Shown: positions 1 through 8,658 of the stretch, in pieces
Layout of the letters: each line of letters starts with the position of its first letter
Numbering within the stretch: position 1 is the first letter of the stretch
Assembly: GCA_964397015.1 (NCBI GenBank)
Contig: CAYNHL010000001.1
Span: 1 to 64,000 of the forward strand
Reading direction: 5' to 3'
From: MADRE2 sp964397015
GTDB taxonomy: Bacteria; Desulfobacterota; Desulfobacteria; Desulfobacterales; Desulfobacteraceae
Length of the DNA: 64,000 nucleotides
Made by a program: the position numbers and the translations under genes
Notes under the pieces: generated by a model
Told to the model about the DNA's origin: nothing
Seen by the model: the letters and a program-made list of their open reading frames with translations, nothing else
Databases searched by the model: none

Positions 1-3000
1 AAGGCTATGTGCCTGTTATCCGGAGAAATGAAAAAGGCCTTCTCTCCCCGCTTTAGGTAGGTGAACTCAAAATCTCCTTCCGTGCTGTTCCATTCATCCG
101 GAACCAGTCTCTTTATGCCCTCTCCGTCCGGTGCCATGGTATAAATTCCAGGTGGATACTCCGGCGTGTTTTCGTTTCGGTCCAGGATCAGGAACACTAT
201 TCCGCTTTCATCGTTGAACCACTGCCATTCCTCGATCTGCGGCAGCAGGCAGCTTACATTGTTGTGGGCCATGTATCTTGTATCAAAGGCCGAGGGAAGG
301 GATGACCGGTTGTTGTCCACAGTAACCGGGAGCCCGGTAAGTTCCGCGCCGTCATCTCCCATGGCAATGATCATGTAGTCACCGTCAACCACCGGGAAAC
401 CGTAATTGTCCCGGCCATCCCAGGTGACAATCGTGCCTGTCGAGTTTTCGAAATCAGGGCTTTCGATCTTTCTTACCATGCGGCCGTATTCATCTATTAC
501 TGCAATAAAATAATTTTTCGGGCTTGACAGCCGAAAGAAAAATTCTGTGCCGGCCATGCCGGTATCGCCCTGTTCCAGCAGGGAGACAAATCGATTGCTG
601 ACCCAGAGATCAGCATTTTGTACACCAAGGTTCTTTGTGGCCGTGTTGTTGTTTTTTATTTTTTCAAGTATGGTGTCGTCCTCATTGACCCGAATGCTGA
701 TCCGGCGGATACCCGGTTTTCCTGCCGTGTCAAAGGAAAACTCGACGGTTTGCTGGGATTTTCCTTCAATTGACGACAGGAGTTTTGTTTCCACCGGCAT
801 GTCATTGTCATAAAGGGTGACAGGAACGGATTCCGCAGACTGTTCACCGTCATTTTGAACCATTGCCGCTACCATTACTGTCTCCCCTTCGGACGGTGCC
901 GGTGGAGAAAAAGAAATCGAGCCTGTTTCAACAATAAAATCCGGTAAAGAAAGAATATCCAGGGTTACAAAACCCATGTTGTCTGTTTCCACGGATTCTT
1001 CTATTGTATTTTCCGGATCGACAGCTATGGAAACAACGCAGTCTCCCCAGACGGGTATGGAAGGCCATTCAAAAGCCGCCTGGACAGAGCTTTGCGCCGG
1101 AATCGACTCAATGGTCATGCTATCCAGCAGGACAGGGTCTTCGTCAATCAGATTGTAAAAAGCCTGTACTGAAATATTTGATGCCGTGCCGCCTCCGGTA
1201 TTCCTGATTTCCACCTGTACCTGGTGGTTTCCTGCCTCCAGGACCGGCTCGGGTGTGATTGAAATGTCCTCTCCTGTCAGGACCAGATTGGGCAGGCCGT
1301 CCGGTTCTACCGTCAACACGGCCGTTGCGGTATTGTTTTCTTCTGACAGTTCCTCCAGAACATTCAAAGGATCCAGGTTGGCGGTCAGCACCATGCCTGA
1401 ACCAACATGGTTTGCCACCCATGTATATTCATGTTCAATACTGCCGCCCGCGGGTATATCAACCGGAATCGAGGCGACATCAAGGATATTTGACTGATTG
1501 TTGATGCTGTATTTTAATGGAATATTGAATACATCCCTTGTACCCCTGTTGAAAAGTGTCATGCTGAACTTAACCGTATCATTCACTCCAACAGTCTGCG
1601 GGTCCACTGTGATACCGGGAAGTGCAATACCAGGATCATATGTTGGATCTGATTTCAACAGCTTTATTGCCGTATTGTTTGTTTTCACAATTTCAGGTAC
1701 CAGGTTGTCAGGATCGGCTATGATATAGTACCGGTGAAAACTGCCATCGTTGACAGTTAATTCGAATGAAACGGTTTGGGATGAAACCGGTGCCAGGGTG
1801 ACTTGAGTTTCACCTGTCTTGTTTTCCGGAACCGGCACCCCGTCATAAACAACGATTTTGACATCTTCTGCAATTGAAAAACCAGTATTGCGAACCTTCA
1901 CCGTCATGGTCACCATCTCGGGGATCTGCCGGATCGTTTCCGGCATAAAAGAGATATCCCCGGTAAACAAAGAAATATCAGGTGCCTCGTTCAATGCATA
2001 CAGGGCATTCACCGCCTGGGCGGTTTGAAAAACACTGTCATACCAGCTGCCGTTTTGAGACTGCAGGCCCAGGATAAAATTCTTTGCATCTGCCAGAACG
2101 CTTTCGGGTAAGGTATATTTTTTCAGGGCAAGAACAGCCTGGGCTGTATCATATACGGTGCTTTCATCAGTCCCGAATCCCCCGTCCGGCCCCCGGCGGT
2201 CCAGCAGCCAGGTTACGGCGTTTTCCACCATGTCCGACACATCAGCCGAAGGCAGGTATTTTTCAATTGCCTCGAGGACAGCGCTGGTTGTTCTTATGGA
2301 GCTGATGTTTGATGAACCGCCCCAGCCGCCGTCATCGTTTTGAGAATTTTTCAAAAAAGAAACAATGGCTTCAATTGTATCCTGGTTGTAAAACCCGGTC
2401 GAAGACAATGCCGAAAATGCAAGGGCGGTATCATAAGGGCTGCTGATGTATTTATCACCGCTTCCCCAGCACCCGTCTGAATTTTTCAGGTTCAGCAAGG
2501 TGTCCAACCGGTCGTTAGTCAAATGTCCTGCAGCATGCAGCGCCTTTACTGTCCGTGACAGATAATCGGTATTGCTGTTCTCCTGGTTTAAAAGCCATTG
2601 CGTCCCTTTTTCAACCTCGCTTTGAGCCTGTTCAAACGGAGCCAGAGCCTGCACGGCCAGAGCTGTGTCCCGCTCCCTGGTCTTTAAAGCATCCTGCCAG
2701 TAATTGGCGGATTGCGTCTGCATCAGCCAGGAAACTCCATCCTCGATTTCCGGTTCCACAGGCCTTGGTGTGTGGACCGGGTCTTCCACTCCAGGATTGA
2801 ACGGCAGAATATCAAGAGGGGTTGCGTCAAAATGCACCAGGCTTTTACCTTCTGTAAGACTCGAGTACCAGATTTCCCAGTTCTGCAGTATTTTTCTTAT
2901 GGCAGGCAGCTCATTTTCACTGAAAGTTTTTGGCCGGGTTATAAAAATACACCCGATCTTGAAGTTTTTCTGCGAGTTCAGATGACCGGGAGTTCTTTGT

Positions 3001-3854
3001 CCCTCCACGGCAATAATATCCTCGATGGTCACAATTGAGGGCTCGCCCTGAATTGTCACTCCTGCTGCAGGCATCCTTGTCTTATCCACATCGCTGTTTT
3101 CTATCAAAAGCATTGGCGGCACTTCTGAAGAGCTGATAAATCCCATTAAGTAAAGGTCGATAGGGCTGTAATATTTTTTTCCCGGCAGGGATGTAAATGT
3201 TCCGTCATGATTCGGCTGCCAGGGATTTCCGTATTGAAGGGAACCCGCCGTATCCAGAAGGAAACTCCAGTGAGACCCGCCTGAACCTATCAGCGCGTCA
3301 CTGGGCTGGCCGTTTTGGTCTTTGAATTTTATATATGATGCCCAACGATGTAGAAATTCATGGCTCATCAAATCCATGACAAAGGAAAATCCCTCATCGA
3401 TCGGATTGGTCGGCAGTTGACCGATATTGCCCATGTCTATGATGCCCTGCAGTTTCCCATTGCTGCCGAAAAATTCGGTGTGGTCGAACAATTCCCTGCC
3501 AATTCCCTGTATGTCATTTTTCACACCCATGTAAAACGCGGCTGTTTCTTCTTCCGGCATGACAAAATCAAAATTGGAAAACACGACCAGAAAATCATAG
3601 TTGTCCGGATGGGTCTGGTAATAAAGATTGGAAACAACGCGTCTCGCCTCATCATTGACTAAGCCGTCTGACATCAGGGCGTCGTAGTTTCCTGTAACTT
3701 CAAGGACTGTGATATCTGAAAAATCACCAATTTTTTCTGCAGTTAATGCGTTTGCGGCTTTACCTGAAAACAAGAAGATCACAAGCAGACAAAAAAGATA
3801 AAAACAGCTATATGAAATTTTACCAAAATAAAGACCAGCAAAGTGTTCGCGCAT
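1..3854 (-). CDS. Giant exported multidomain protein (HExxH, QW repeats, CARDB, FlgD-like, TolB-like), 3' end beyond window
   Basis: The reading frame stays open from the ATG at 3854 to the left edge (1284 codons, no stop). It starts with a signal peptide (hydrophobic residues about 14-35). Residues 165-169 are HEFLH, a zinc-metallopeptidase HExxH motif, with a GGSHW about 30 residues later that could supply a ligand. Residues about 380-630 carry squalene-cyclase/prenyltransferase-type repeats (DGCWGS, DGGWGG, DGGFGT, NGSWYD). About 635-1090 hold four CARDB-like adhesion repeats ending in the typical 'NNTA' turn. About 1100-1170 is FlgD-Ig-like (WDGRDNYGFPVVDGDY). The last visible part (MAPDGEGIKRL, ISPDNRHIAF) is TolB/WD40-like propeller. 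I infer a secreted or surface-attached protein. It is last of a three-gene same-strand set, 21 nt after its neighbour. Substrate and anchoring are unknown, and the true C-terminus is not visible. Confidence 0.8.
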   Translation of the reverse strand, partial: MREHFAGLYFGKISYSCFYLFCLLVIFLFSGKAANALTAEKIGDFSDITVLEVTGNYDALMSDGLVNDEARRVVSNLYYQTHPDNYDFLVVFSNFDFVMPEEETAAFYMGVKNDIQGIGRELFDHTEFFGSNGKLQGIIDMGNIGQLPTNPIDEGFSFVMDLMSHEFLHRWASYIKFKDQNGQPSDALIGSGGSHWSFLLDTAGSLQYGNPWQPNHDGTFTSLPGKKYYSPIDLYLMGFISSSEVPPMLLIENSDVDKTRMPAAGVTIQGEPSIVTIEDIIAVEGQRTPGHLNSQKNFKIGCIFITRPKTFSENELPAIRKILQNWEIWYSSLTEGKSLVHFDATPLDILPFNPGVEDPVHTPRPVEPEIEDGVSWLMQTQSANYWQDALKTRERDTALAVQALAPFEQAQSEVEKGTQWLLNQENSNTDYLSRTVKALHAAGHLTNDRLDTLLNLKNSDGCWGSGDKYISSPYDTALAFSALSSTGFYNQDTIEAIVSFLKNSQNDDGGWGGSSNISSIRTTSAVLEAIEKYLPSADVSDMVENAVTWLLDRRGPDGGFGTDESTVYDTAQAVLALKKYTLPESVLADAKNFILGLQSQNGSWYDSVFQTAQAVNALYALNEAPDISLFTGDISFMPETIRQIPEMVTMTVKVRNTGFSIAEDVKIVVYDGVPVPENKTGETQVTLAPVSSQTVSFELTVNDGSFHRYYIIADPDNLVPEIVKTNNTAIKLLKSDPTYDPGIALPGITVDPQTVGVNDTVKFSMTLFNRGTRDVFNIPLKYSINNQSNILDVASIPVDIPAGGSIEHEYTWVANHVGSGMVLTANLDPLNVLEELSEENNTATAVLTVEPDGLPNLVLTGEDISITPEPVLEAGNHQVQVEIRNTGGGTASNISVQAFYNLIDEDPVLLDSMTIESIPAQSSVQAAFEWPSIPVWGDCVVSIAVDPENTIEESVETDNMGFVTLDILSLPDFIVETGSISFSPPAPSEGETVMVAAMVQNDGEQSAESVPVTLYDNDMPVETKLLSSIEGKSQQTVEFSFDTAGKPGIRRISIRVNEDDTILEKIKNNNTATKNLGVQNADLWVSNRFVSLLEQGDTGMAGTEFFFRLSSPKNYFIAVIDEYGRMVRKIESPDFENSTGTIVTWDGRDNYGFPVVDGDYMIIAMGDDGAELTGLPVTVDNNRSSLPSAFDTRYMAHNNVSCLLPQIEEWQWFNDESGIVFLILDRNENTPEYPPGIYTMAPDGEGIKRLVPDEWNSTEGDFEFTYLKRGEKAFFISPDNRHIA

Positions 3855-3875
3855 GGCAGCCCCTTTTGTAAATTA

Positions 3876-4232
3876 TTATTGACGTCCTTTTTGAAACAGG
3901 GTTTGAACGGGGCGTGATCTGGCTGTCCGGGTGATGCGGGTCACAACCGGCCCGTTGTCTTCCATGTGGACAATGCATGTTTCAGTGCCTGCTCCTGTTG
4001 TTTTATCGAACACGAGCCGCCGCCCGTGAACCTGGCGCAGAGTTCCGTAATCCGCAAGAGTATCACCGATACCTATCGCTTTTACGACATTGTTTTCTTC
4101 CACAAGAACAATCTGTTCATGTGGTGCCGCTTTCAGGATCTTTGAGGTTTCATCGGCCAGGGCTGTATTGTTGGAAAACAATACAAACAACAGGAGCATG
4201 ACCGGGCTTACCCATGGAAAAAGATTTTTCAT
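3876..4232 (-). CDS. Small secreted protein of unknown function (118 aa)
   Basis: Residues 1-26 form a clear Sec signal peptide ending ALADE. The mature part of about 90 residues has a beta-rich pattern (EQIVLVEENNVVKAIGIGD, then a GRRLVF strand) that loosely recalls the small GspC/PilP-type periplasmic domain. That resemblance is weak and I do not assign a function. One Cys (ETCIVH) is present in the mature protein. The start codon overlaps the stop of the upstream PEP-CTERM gene by 4 nt (ATGA), so translation is probably coupled. It lies directly before the giant exported protein, suggesting an accessory role in the same surface or periplasmic system. Confidence 0.7.
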   Translation of the reverse strand: MKNLFPWVSPVMLLLFVLFSNNTALADETSKILKAAPHEQIVLVEENNVVKAIGIGDTLADYGTLRQVHGRRLVFDKTTGAGTETCIVHMEDNGPVVTRITRTARSRPVQTLFQKGRQ

Positions 4233-4924
4233 GAACTGTCGCCCGGGGCCTTTAAACCGCGGCCGGCTGCTCCGAGCCCTGCCAGGCCCAGAGAGAGCAG
4301 TAAAAGTGTTGACGGTTCAGGAACGGCAGTTCTTTCTATATCCAGTGTGCCTGAAAAGTAAACTGCTGAATCACTGTCCGGGTCGTACAGTGACAAATAA
4401 AAAGAATCGAATATGCCGGCATCCGGGGTGTCGCTCAGAAGAAAACGAAGGATGGCTGTTTCATTGTCTTCAAGGAAAAATGTCCAGCCCATGGCCATGG
4501 AAACATCATCAGGTTCAGTGCTGCCGTTTGAATTATCCAGCCTACCACTGAGAAAGTTCTGGTAGATATCACCGCCTGCAAACCCGGGTTCATCGATTTC
4601 CCATATCTGATCCGGCAATGGCTGGCCACAGACAATACCTATCTCATCATCAAAAAAAGGGGAAGCTGCATTCACGATTTCATGATCAAAAAACGAAACA
4701 ATTGTGTGACTGCCCGTACTGCCGGACGGCAGGTTTATGGACAGGTCACCAAGTCCGGTCATCCAGTCAAATTGGCTGTGATCCACCGTGCCCGGCAGCT
4801 GGTTTGTTGTATCGAAAATCTGTCCATCAAGATTAAGACCCCATGACCACAGCTCCGATGAATATACCTTCCAGGGACACAAAAAAACCATACACAGGAC
4901 CGCCCCTGCAAAAAAATGTTTCAT
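4229..4924 (-). CDS. PEP-CTERM sorting-domain exported protein (231 aa)
   Basis: A signal peptide is present (MKHFFAGAVLCMVFL...). The C-terminus has the PEP-CTERM signature: VPEPSTLLLLSLGLAGLG, then a short tail with Arg and Lys. Proteins with this tail are processed by an exosortase and are typical of exopolysaccharide-producing Gram-negatives. The central about 170 residues are acidic and rich in Asp, Ser and Gly, like other PEP-CTERM passengers (SLYDPDSDSAVYFSGTL), with no catalytic motif I can name. It is the first gene of the leftward three-gene set. A promoter fits at 5048-5076, giving a leader of roughly 120 nt. The exosortase is not in this window. Confidence 0.85.
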   Translation of the reverse strand: MKHFFAGAVLCMVFLCPWKVYSSELWSWGLNLDGQIFDTTNQLPGTVDHSQFDWMTGLGDLSINLPSGSTGSHTIVSFFDHEIVNAASPFFDDEIGIVCGQPLPDQIWEIDEPGFAGGDIYQNFLSGRLDNSNGSTEPDDVSMAMGWTFFLEDNETAILRFLLSDTPDAGIFDSFYLSLYDPDSDSAVYFSGTLDIERTAVPEPSTLLLLSLGLAGLGAAGRGLKAPGDSS

Positions 4925-5047
4925 CTATACATTCTCCTTTTTATGATATGGACAGACACGGGCGGCCTGTTTTTCACGCAGAATTGAAATATAGCTTGTG
5001 ATCTGTTCGCTGACAATAAAATTCCGCTTGTATTTGCTATTTCCATT

Positions 5048-5076
5048 CACATATTGAGATAAAACTTATTTGTCAA
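5048..5076 (-). promoter_or_regulatory. Promoter of the PEP-CTERM operon
   Basis: On the minus strand TTGACA (5076-5071), a 17-nt spacer and TATGTG (5053-5048) fit a housekeeping sigma70 promoter. The 4925-5234 interval around it is AT-rich and holds no plausible gene. Predicted from sequence only. Confidence 0.5.
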
Positions 5077-5234
5077 GGATTTTTTCATTTTTTCAAACAC
5101 TTTATATATCAATCATATATTTGATAAATTAATAGTTTTGCGAATGTCGTTCGCTCAACAATGACAGTATTCAGTTAAACAAAACATATTCGTATACTGC
5201 GTTTGGATTAAATCAAAGCAGGATAAAAAAAATG

Positions 5235-5264
5235 TTGACAGCACCGGTCCTTTTTGCGTACAAA
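5235..5264 (+). promoter_or_regulatory. Promoter of the thi operon
   Basis: TTGACA (5235-5240), an 18-nt spacer and TACAAA (5259-5264) lie just before the TPP aptamer, so the transcript would begin at the aptamer's 5' edge. The -35 is perfect and the -10 is weak. Confidence 0.55.
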
Positions 5265-5278
5265 ACAGGAAAATATTT

Positions 5279-5367
5279 CACTGGGGGTGCTTTTAGAAAA
5301 GCTGAGAGGCGGTAATGACCGTCAACCCTTGGAACCTGATACGGTTAGTACCGGCGTAGGGAAAGTG
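5279..5367 (+). promoter_or_regulatory. TPP riboswitch (THI element)
   Basis: The aptamer core is present: GGGGTGC, then CTGAGA at 5302-5307, a hairpin, then ACCCTTGGAACCTGAT and GTAGGGAAAGTG. The outer P1 stem closes with CACT at 5279-5282 and AGTG at 5364-5367. It binds thiamine pyrophosphate and lowers expression of the downstream thiamine genes. No strong terminator is visible before thiS. A pyrimidine-rich stretch (about 5400-5413) could pair imperfectly with the AAAGGAGG ribosome site at 5468-5475, so control of translation initiation is plausible; that part is inference. Confidence 0.95.
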
Positions 5368-5479
5368 TACATGTCACAGCACCCCGACCATAACTCGCAT
5401 TCCTCTTTCCTTGAAAAAACATCTCCCGGAAACTATTTCCTGCCAGGTTCCATAAAAACATGCAGACAAAGGAGGTTTT

Positions 5480-5677
5480 TTGGAACTGAAACTGAATGGA
5501 AAGACAATTTCAACAACTGCCGGGACCGTAATGGACCTGGTTTCAGAACAGCAGGCAGATCCTGCAGCTCTTGTGGTTGCTGTCAATTTGTCCGTGGTCA
5601 CTGAAGAAAAATGGCAGGAACATGTCCTTAAAAGCAGGGATGCCGTTGAATTTCTACAGTTTGTTGGGGGAGGATAA
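5480..5677 (+). CDS. thiS: Sulfur carrier protein ThiS
   Basis: The 65-residue ubiquitin-fold protein ends in the required Gly-Gly (FVGGG). ThiS is adenylated and then thiocarboxylated on this tail and hands sulfur to ThiG for the thiazole ring. The start is a TTG at 5480, chosen because AAAGGAGG sits 5-6 nt upstream and the length matches the family. It is the first gene after the TPP riboswitch and is followed one base later by thiG. No ThiF adenylyltransferase is in this operon, so that step must be supplied from elsewhere (a MoeB/HesA/ThiF homologue). Confidence 0.93.
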   Translation: MELKLNGKTISTTAGTVMDLVSEQQADPAALVVAVNLSVVTEEKWQEHVLKSRDAVEFLQFVGGG

Positions 5678-5678
5678 G

Positions 5679-6467
5679 ATGACTCAAGGACACCTCGACC
5701 CCCTGATCCTTGGAAACAGGACATTTTCAAACCGCCTGTTCACCGGGACCGGGAAATTCGGGTCCATGGAATTGATTTCCCCCATGCTCGAGGCCAGCGG
5801 ATCCCAGATGATTACCGTTGCCATGCGGCGTGTAGACAAGGAAGCGTCGACAGGAAACGGAAACGTGCTTGACCATATCCCGGATCATGTCACTTTGCTG
5901 CCCAACACTTCGGGGGCCAGAAATGCCCGGGAGGCGGTCCACATTGCCAGGATAGCAAGGGAGGCCGGCTGCGGGGGTTTTATCAAGATCGAAGTGATCA
6001 CCGACATGAAATACCTTTTCCCTGACAACCACGAAACTGTCAGGGCAACACAAATCCTGGCAAAAGAAGGTTTTGTGGTACTGCCCTACATGATGCCTGA
6101 CATCACGGTAGCCCACCGGCTGCACGATGCCGGGGCAGCGGCGGTAATGCCCCTGGGTTCGCCCATCGGCAGCGGCCGGGGGCTTGAAATGAAGTCAATT
6201 ATCGCCATGATCCTTGAGGTCAGCCGGCTTCCGGTGGTGGTGGATGCCGGAATCGGCAGTCCCTCCCATGCTGCACAAGCCATGGAAATGGGAGCTGACG
6301 CGGTACTTGTCAATACCGCCATTGCCACGAGCAAAGATCCTGTGAGGGCCGGCCTGGCATTTTCCCTGGCGGTGAAAGCGGGGCGAATGGCCTATTTGTC
6401 CGGCATGGCCGGCCCGAAAAAAGATGCAGAGGCATCCTCTCCCTTGACCGGTTTTCTCCAGGAGTGA
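5679..6467 (+). CDS. thiG: Thiazole synthase ThiG
   Basis: The 262-residue TIM barrel forms the thiazole phosphate from deoxyxylulose phosphate, ThiS-thiocarboxylate and dehydroglycine. Family hallmarks seen are the N-terminal LTxGTGKF-like segment (RLFTGTGKFGS), PNTSGARNAREAV, FIKIEVI with the imine-forming Lys, GSPIGSGRG and VVDAGIGSPSHA. The ATG at 5679 is preferred over an in-frame upstream start inside thiS because GGGGGAGG precedes it and it gives the usual length. Its stop overlaps the ribosome-binding region of thiH. Confidence 0.96.
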   Translation: MTQGHLDPLILGNRTFSNRLFTGTGKFGSMELISPMLEASGSQMITVAMRRVDKEASTGNGNVLDHIPDHVTLLPNTSGARNAREAVHIARIAREAGCGGFIKIEVITDMKYLFPDNHETVRATQILAKEGFVVLPYMMPDITVAHRLHDAGAAAVMPLGSPIGSGRGLEMKSIIAMILEVSRLPVVVDAGIGSPSHAAQAMEMGADAVLVNTAIATSKDPVRAGLAFSLAVKAGRMAYLSGMAGPKKDAEASSPLTGFLQE

Positions 6468-6469
6468 TC

Positions 6470-7576
6470 ATGACTTTCAAGGATACGCTGAACACTTTTT
6501 CCGATTTTGATTTTAACGAATTTTTCAAGTCTGTTTCTTCAAAAGCAGTGTCAAAATCATTGAACAAAGAAACCCTTGATCCGGAGGATCTGCTGAACCT
6601 GCTGTCCGACAAGGCCGGCTCTTTTCTCGAAAAAATGGCAAGGACCGCCAATGCATTGACCCTCCGGCATTTTGGCAGGACGATAAGTCTTTTTGCGCCG
6701 TTGTATATTTCAGATCATTGCACAAACCGGTGCACCTACTGCGGGTTCAATGACCAGGCCATGTTCAGTCGGACCCGGTTGACCATGGAGGAAATCGAAA
6801 CACAGGCCCGGGCCGTTGCGGGCACCGGCATCCGCCATATACTTGTCCTCACGGGTGAAGCCCCAAAAAAAACTCCTTTGTCCTATCTTGAAAATGCGAT
6901 CAGGGTTTTAAAGCCCTTTTTTGCCTCCATTGGCCTGGAGATTTTTCCCATGGACGAACAGGGATACAAAGAATTGATAAAGGCAGGGGCCGACTCGCTC
7001 ACAATTTACCAGGAAGTTTATGACAGGGCCATCTACAGGCAGGTCCACCTTAAAGGTAAAAAAACCGATTATGACTACCGGCTGTCGGCCCCGCAAAGGG
7101 GTGCAAAGGCGGGATTCAGGGCCGTTACCATCGGGCCCCTGTTCGGCCTTGGCCCGCCCCGGATTGAAGCCTTCATGGCAGCTATGCACGCCCGTTACCT
7201 TGAAAAGCGGTTCCCTGACGTGGAAATATCTTTGTCGCTCCCCAGGATGAAACAGGTTCCCGGCGGTATTCCGCCGGGCCACATCCTGACTGACAAAGGA
7301 TTTGTCCAGATCATGCTGGCCTGGCGGCTGTTCATGCCCCGGGCAGGTATCTGTATCTCCACAAGAGAATCCCCTGAGTTCAGGGACAGGCTCATTCACT
7401 TAGGGGCCACCCGTTTCTCGGCCGGGTCCAGGACCGGCGTGGGCGGATACACCCTTGCCGGGAACACTTCACAAAACCAGTTCGAAGTTACCGATAACCG
7501 GCCGGTGGCCGATATCTGTGCCATGATTCAAAAAAACGGGTTCGATCCTGTTTTCAAGGACTGGCAGGCGGTTTGA
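6470..7576 (+). CDS. thiH: 2-iminoacetate (dehydroglycine) synthase ThiH, radical SAM
   Basis: ThiH cleaves tyrosine with a SAM radical to dehydroglycine and p-cresol, the oxygen-independent route to the thiazole C2-N unit. The radical-SAM motif CTNRCTYC (CX3CX2C) is followed by GF, and the family features LVLTGEAP and IYQEVYD are present. Length is 368 residues, normal for ThiH. The ATG at 6470 has AGGAG 5 nt upstream; a GTG at 6464 overlapping the thiG stop is a less likely start. Presence of ThiH instead of the oxidase ThiO fits an anaerobe. Confidence 0.95.
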   Translation: MTFKDTLNTFSDFDFNEFFKSVSSKAVSKSLNKETLDPEDLLNLLSDKAGSFLEKMARTANALTLRHFGRTISLFAPLYISDHCTNRCTYCGFNDQAMFSRTRLTMEEIETQARAVAGTGIRHILVLTGEAPKKTPLSYLENAIRVLKPFFASIGLEIFPMDEQGYKELIKAGADSLTIYQEVYDRAIYRQVHLKGKKTDYDYRLSAPQRGAKAGFRAVTIGPLFGLGPPRIEAFMAAMHARYLEKRFPDVEISLSLPRMKQVPGGIPPGHILTDKGFVQIMLAWRLFMPRAGICISTRESPEFRDRLIHLGATRFSAGSRTGVGGYTLAGNTSQNQFEVTDNRPVADICAMIQKNGFDPVFKDWQAV

Positions 7577-7620
7577 CAGGCATTTGCAATCAACCACAGT
7601 AAAACAAGGAACAATAAAAA

Positions 7621-8658
7621 ATGACAGAAACAAGGCTTCTGGATGCTGCCGTCAACAGGGTGGCCGAAGGACTGCGGGTACTCGAGGATATCGCCCGGTT
7701 CACCCTGGACCATGAAAAAATTGCTGCAACTGTAAAACACCTGCGGCACAGAATCAGGGACCTGTTCCGGGGAAAGGAAAAATCATTTCTGTCCGCCCGG
7801 AATGTTATGGAAGATGTGGGCGTAAAGATTTCCATGGCCCAGGCCAAAGACGACCGCAAAGGCATCAGGGATACGGTTCTCTCCAACTTCAAACGGGTGG
7901 AGGAAGCCTTGCGGACTATCGAGGAAATTCTTAAATCCCGGGGGGATCCGTCAATGGGAAAACAGGTCGAGGCCTTACGTTTTTTTGTATATGCGCTTGA
8001 ACCCGAGTTTGTTTCACTTTTTTCCAGGTCTCTTCCCGGGGGGATCTACGGCATTCTCGGAGAACGGTTTTCCCGTGGCCGCACCAATGTCGACACTGCA
8101 AGGCAGATGGTGGCTGCCGGCATCGATATACTCCAGTATCGTGAAAAAATCACGGACAAAAGCCAGAAACAGATGCTTGAAGAATGCCGGGAAATCCGGG
8201 AAATCACGGCGACGGCAAACGTTCCTTTCATCGTCAATGACTATGCCGACATAGCATTGATGGTTGGAGCGGACGGTATTCACCTAGGCCAGGACGACCT
8301 CCCGGTTGATGCGGTCCGCAAAATCGCTCCCGGAATGATGATAGGGTGCTCCACCCACAGCCCCGGCCAGGCGGCAAAAGCCGTGGAAGCAGGTGCGGAC
8401 TATATTGGCGCAGGTCCCCTTTTCGCAACACAGACCAAGGAAAACGCCGGAGCCGCCGTCGGTCTCGAATATCTCGAGCATGCGGTAAGCCGCCATAATG
8501 TTCCTGTCGTTGCCATCGGCGGAATCAAGCTTGCCAACCTGAAAGATGTCCTGGCTAGGGGGGCTATGACCGTTTGCCTGGTCACTGAAATCATTGGCGC
8601 AGAAAATATTGAACGAAGAATTTACGAGATCAAAAACATAATGGGAGAATTTAAATGA
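7621..8658 (+). CDS. thiE: ThiD2-ThiE fusion: HMP-phosphate kinase and thiamine-phosphate synthase
   Basis: Residues 1-about 135 (RLLDAAVNRVAEGLRVLEDI ... RVEEALRTIEE) match the ThiD2 domain, known as a monofunctional hydroxymethylpyrimidine-phosphate kinase unrelated to ThiD. Residues about 145-345 are a TIM-barrel ThiE: YREK, PFIVNDYADIAL, GIHLGQDDLP, GCSTHS, GPLFATQTK and VAIGGI. The fusion would phosphorylate HMP-P and join it to thiazole phosphate, giving TMP. This explains the absence of thiD from the operon. Its start lies 44 nt after thiH, and its stop overlaps the thiC start by 4 nt. Confidence 0.93.
   Translation: MTETRLLDAAVNRVAEGLRVLEDIARFTLDHEKIAATVKHLRHRIRDLFRGKEKSFLSARNVMEDVGVKISMAQAKDDRKGIRDTVLSNFKRVEEALRTIEEILKSRGDPSMGKQVEALRFFVYALEPEFVSLFSRSLPGGIYGILGERFSRGRTNVDTARQMVAAGIDILQYREKITDKSQKQMLEECREIREITATANVPFIVNDYADIALMVGADGIHLGQDDLPVDAVRKIAPGMMIGCSTHSPGQAAKAVEAGADYIGAGPLFATQTKENAGAAVGLEYLEHAVSRHNVPVVAIGGIKLANLKDVLARGAMTVCLVTEIIGAENIERRIYEIKNIMGEFK

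Noticed and set aside
4090..4551. 153-codon plus-strand frame across the secreted-protein genes
   Set aside because: It is antisense to two genes with signal peptides and a PEP-CTERM tail; its composition is unlike a real protein.
6908..7399. 163-codon minus-strand frame inside thiH
   Set aside because: It is antisense to conserved radical-SAM sequence, has no ribosome site and no family resemblance.
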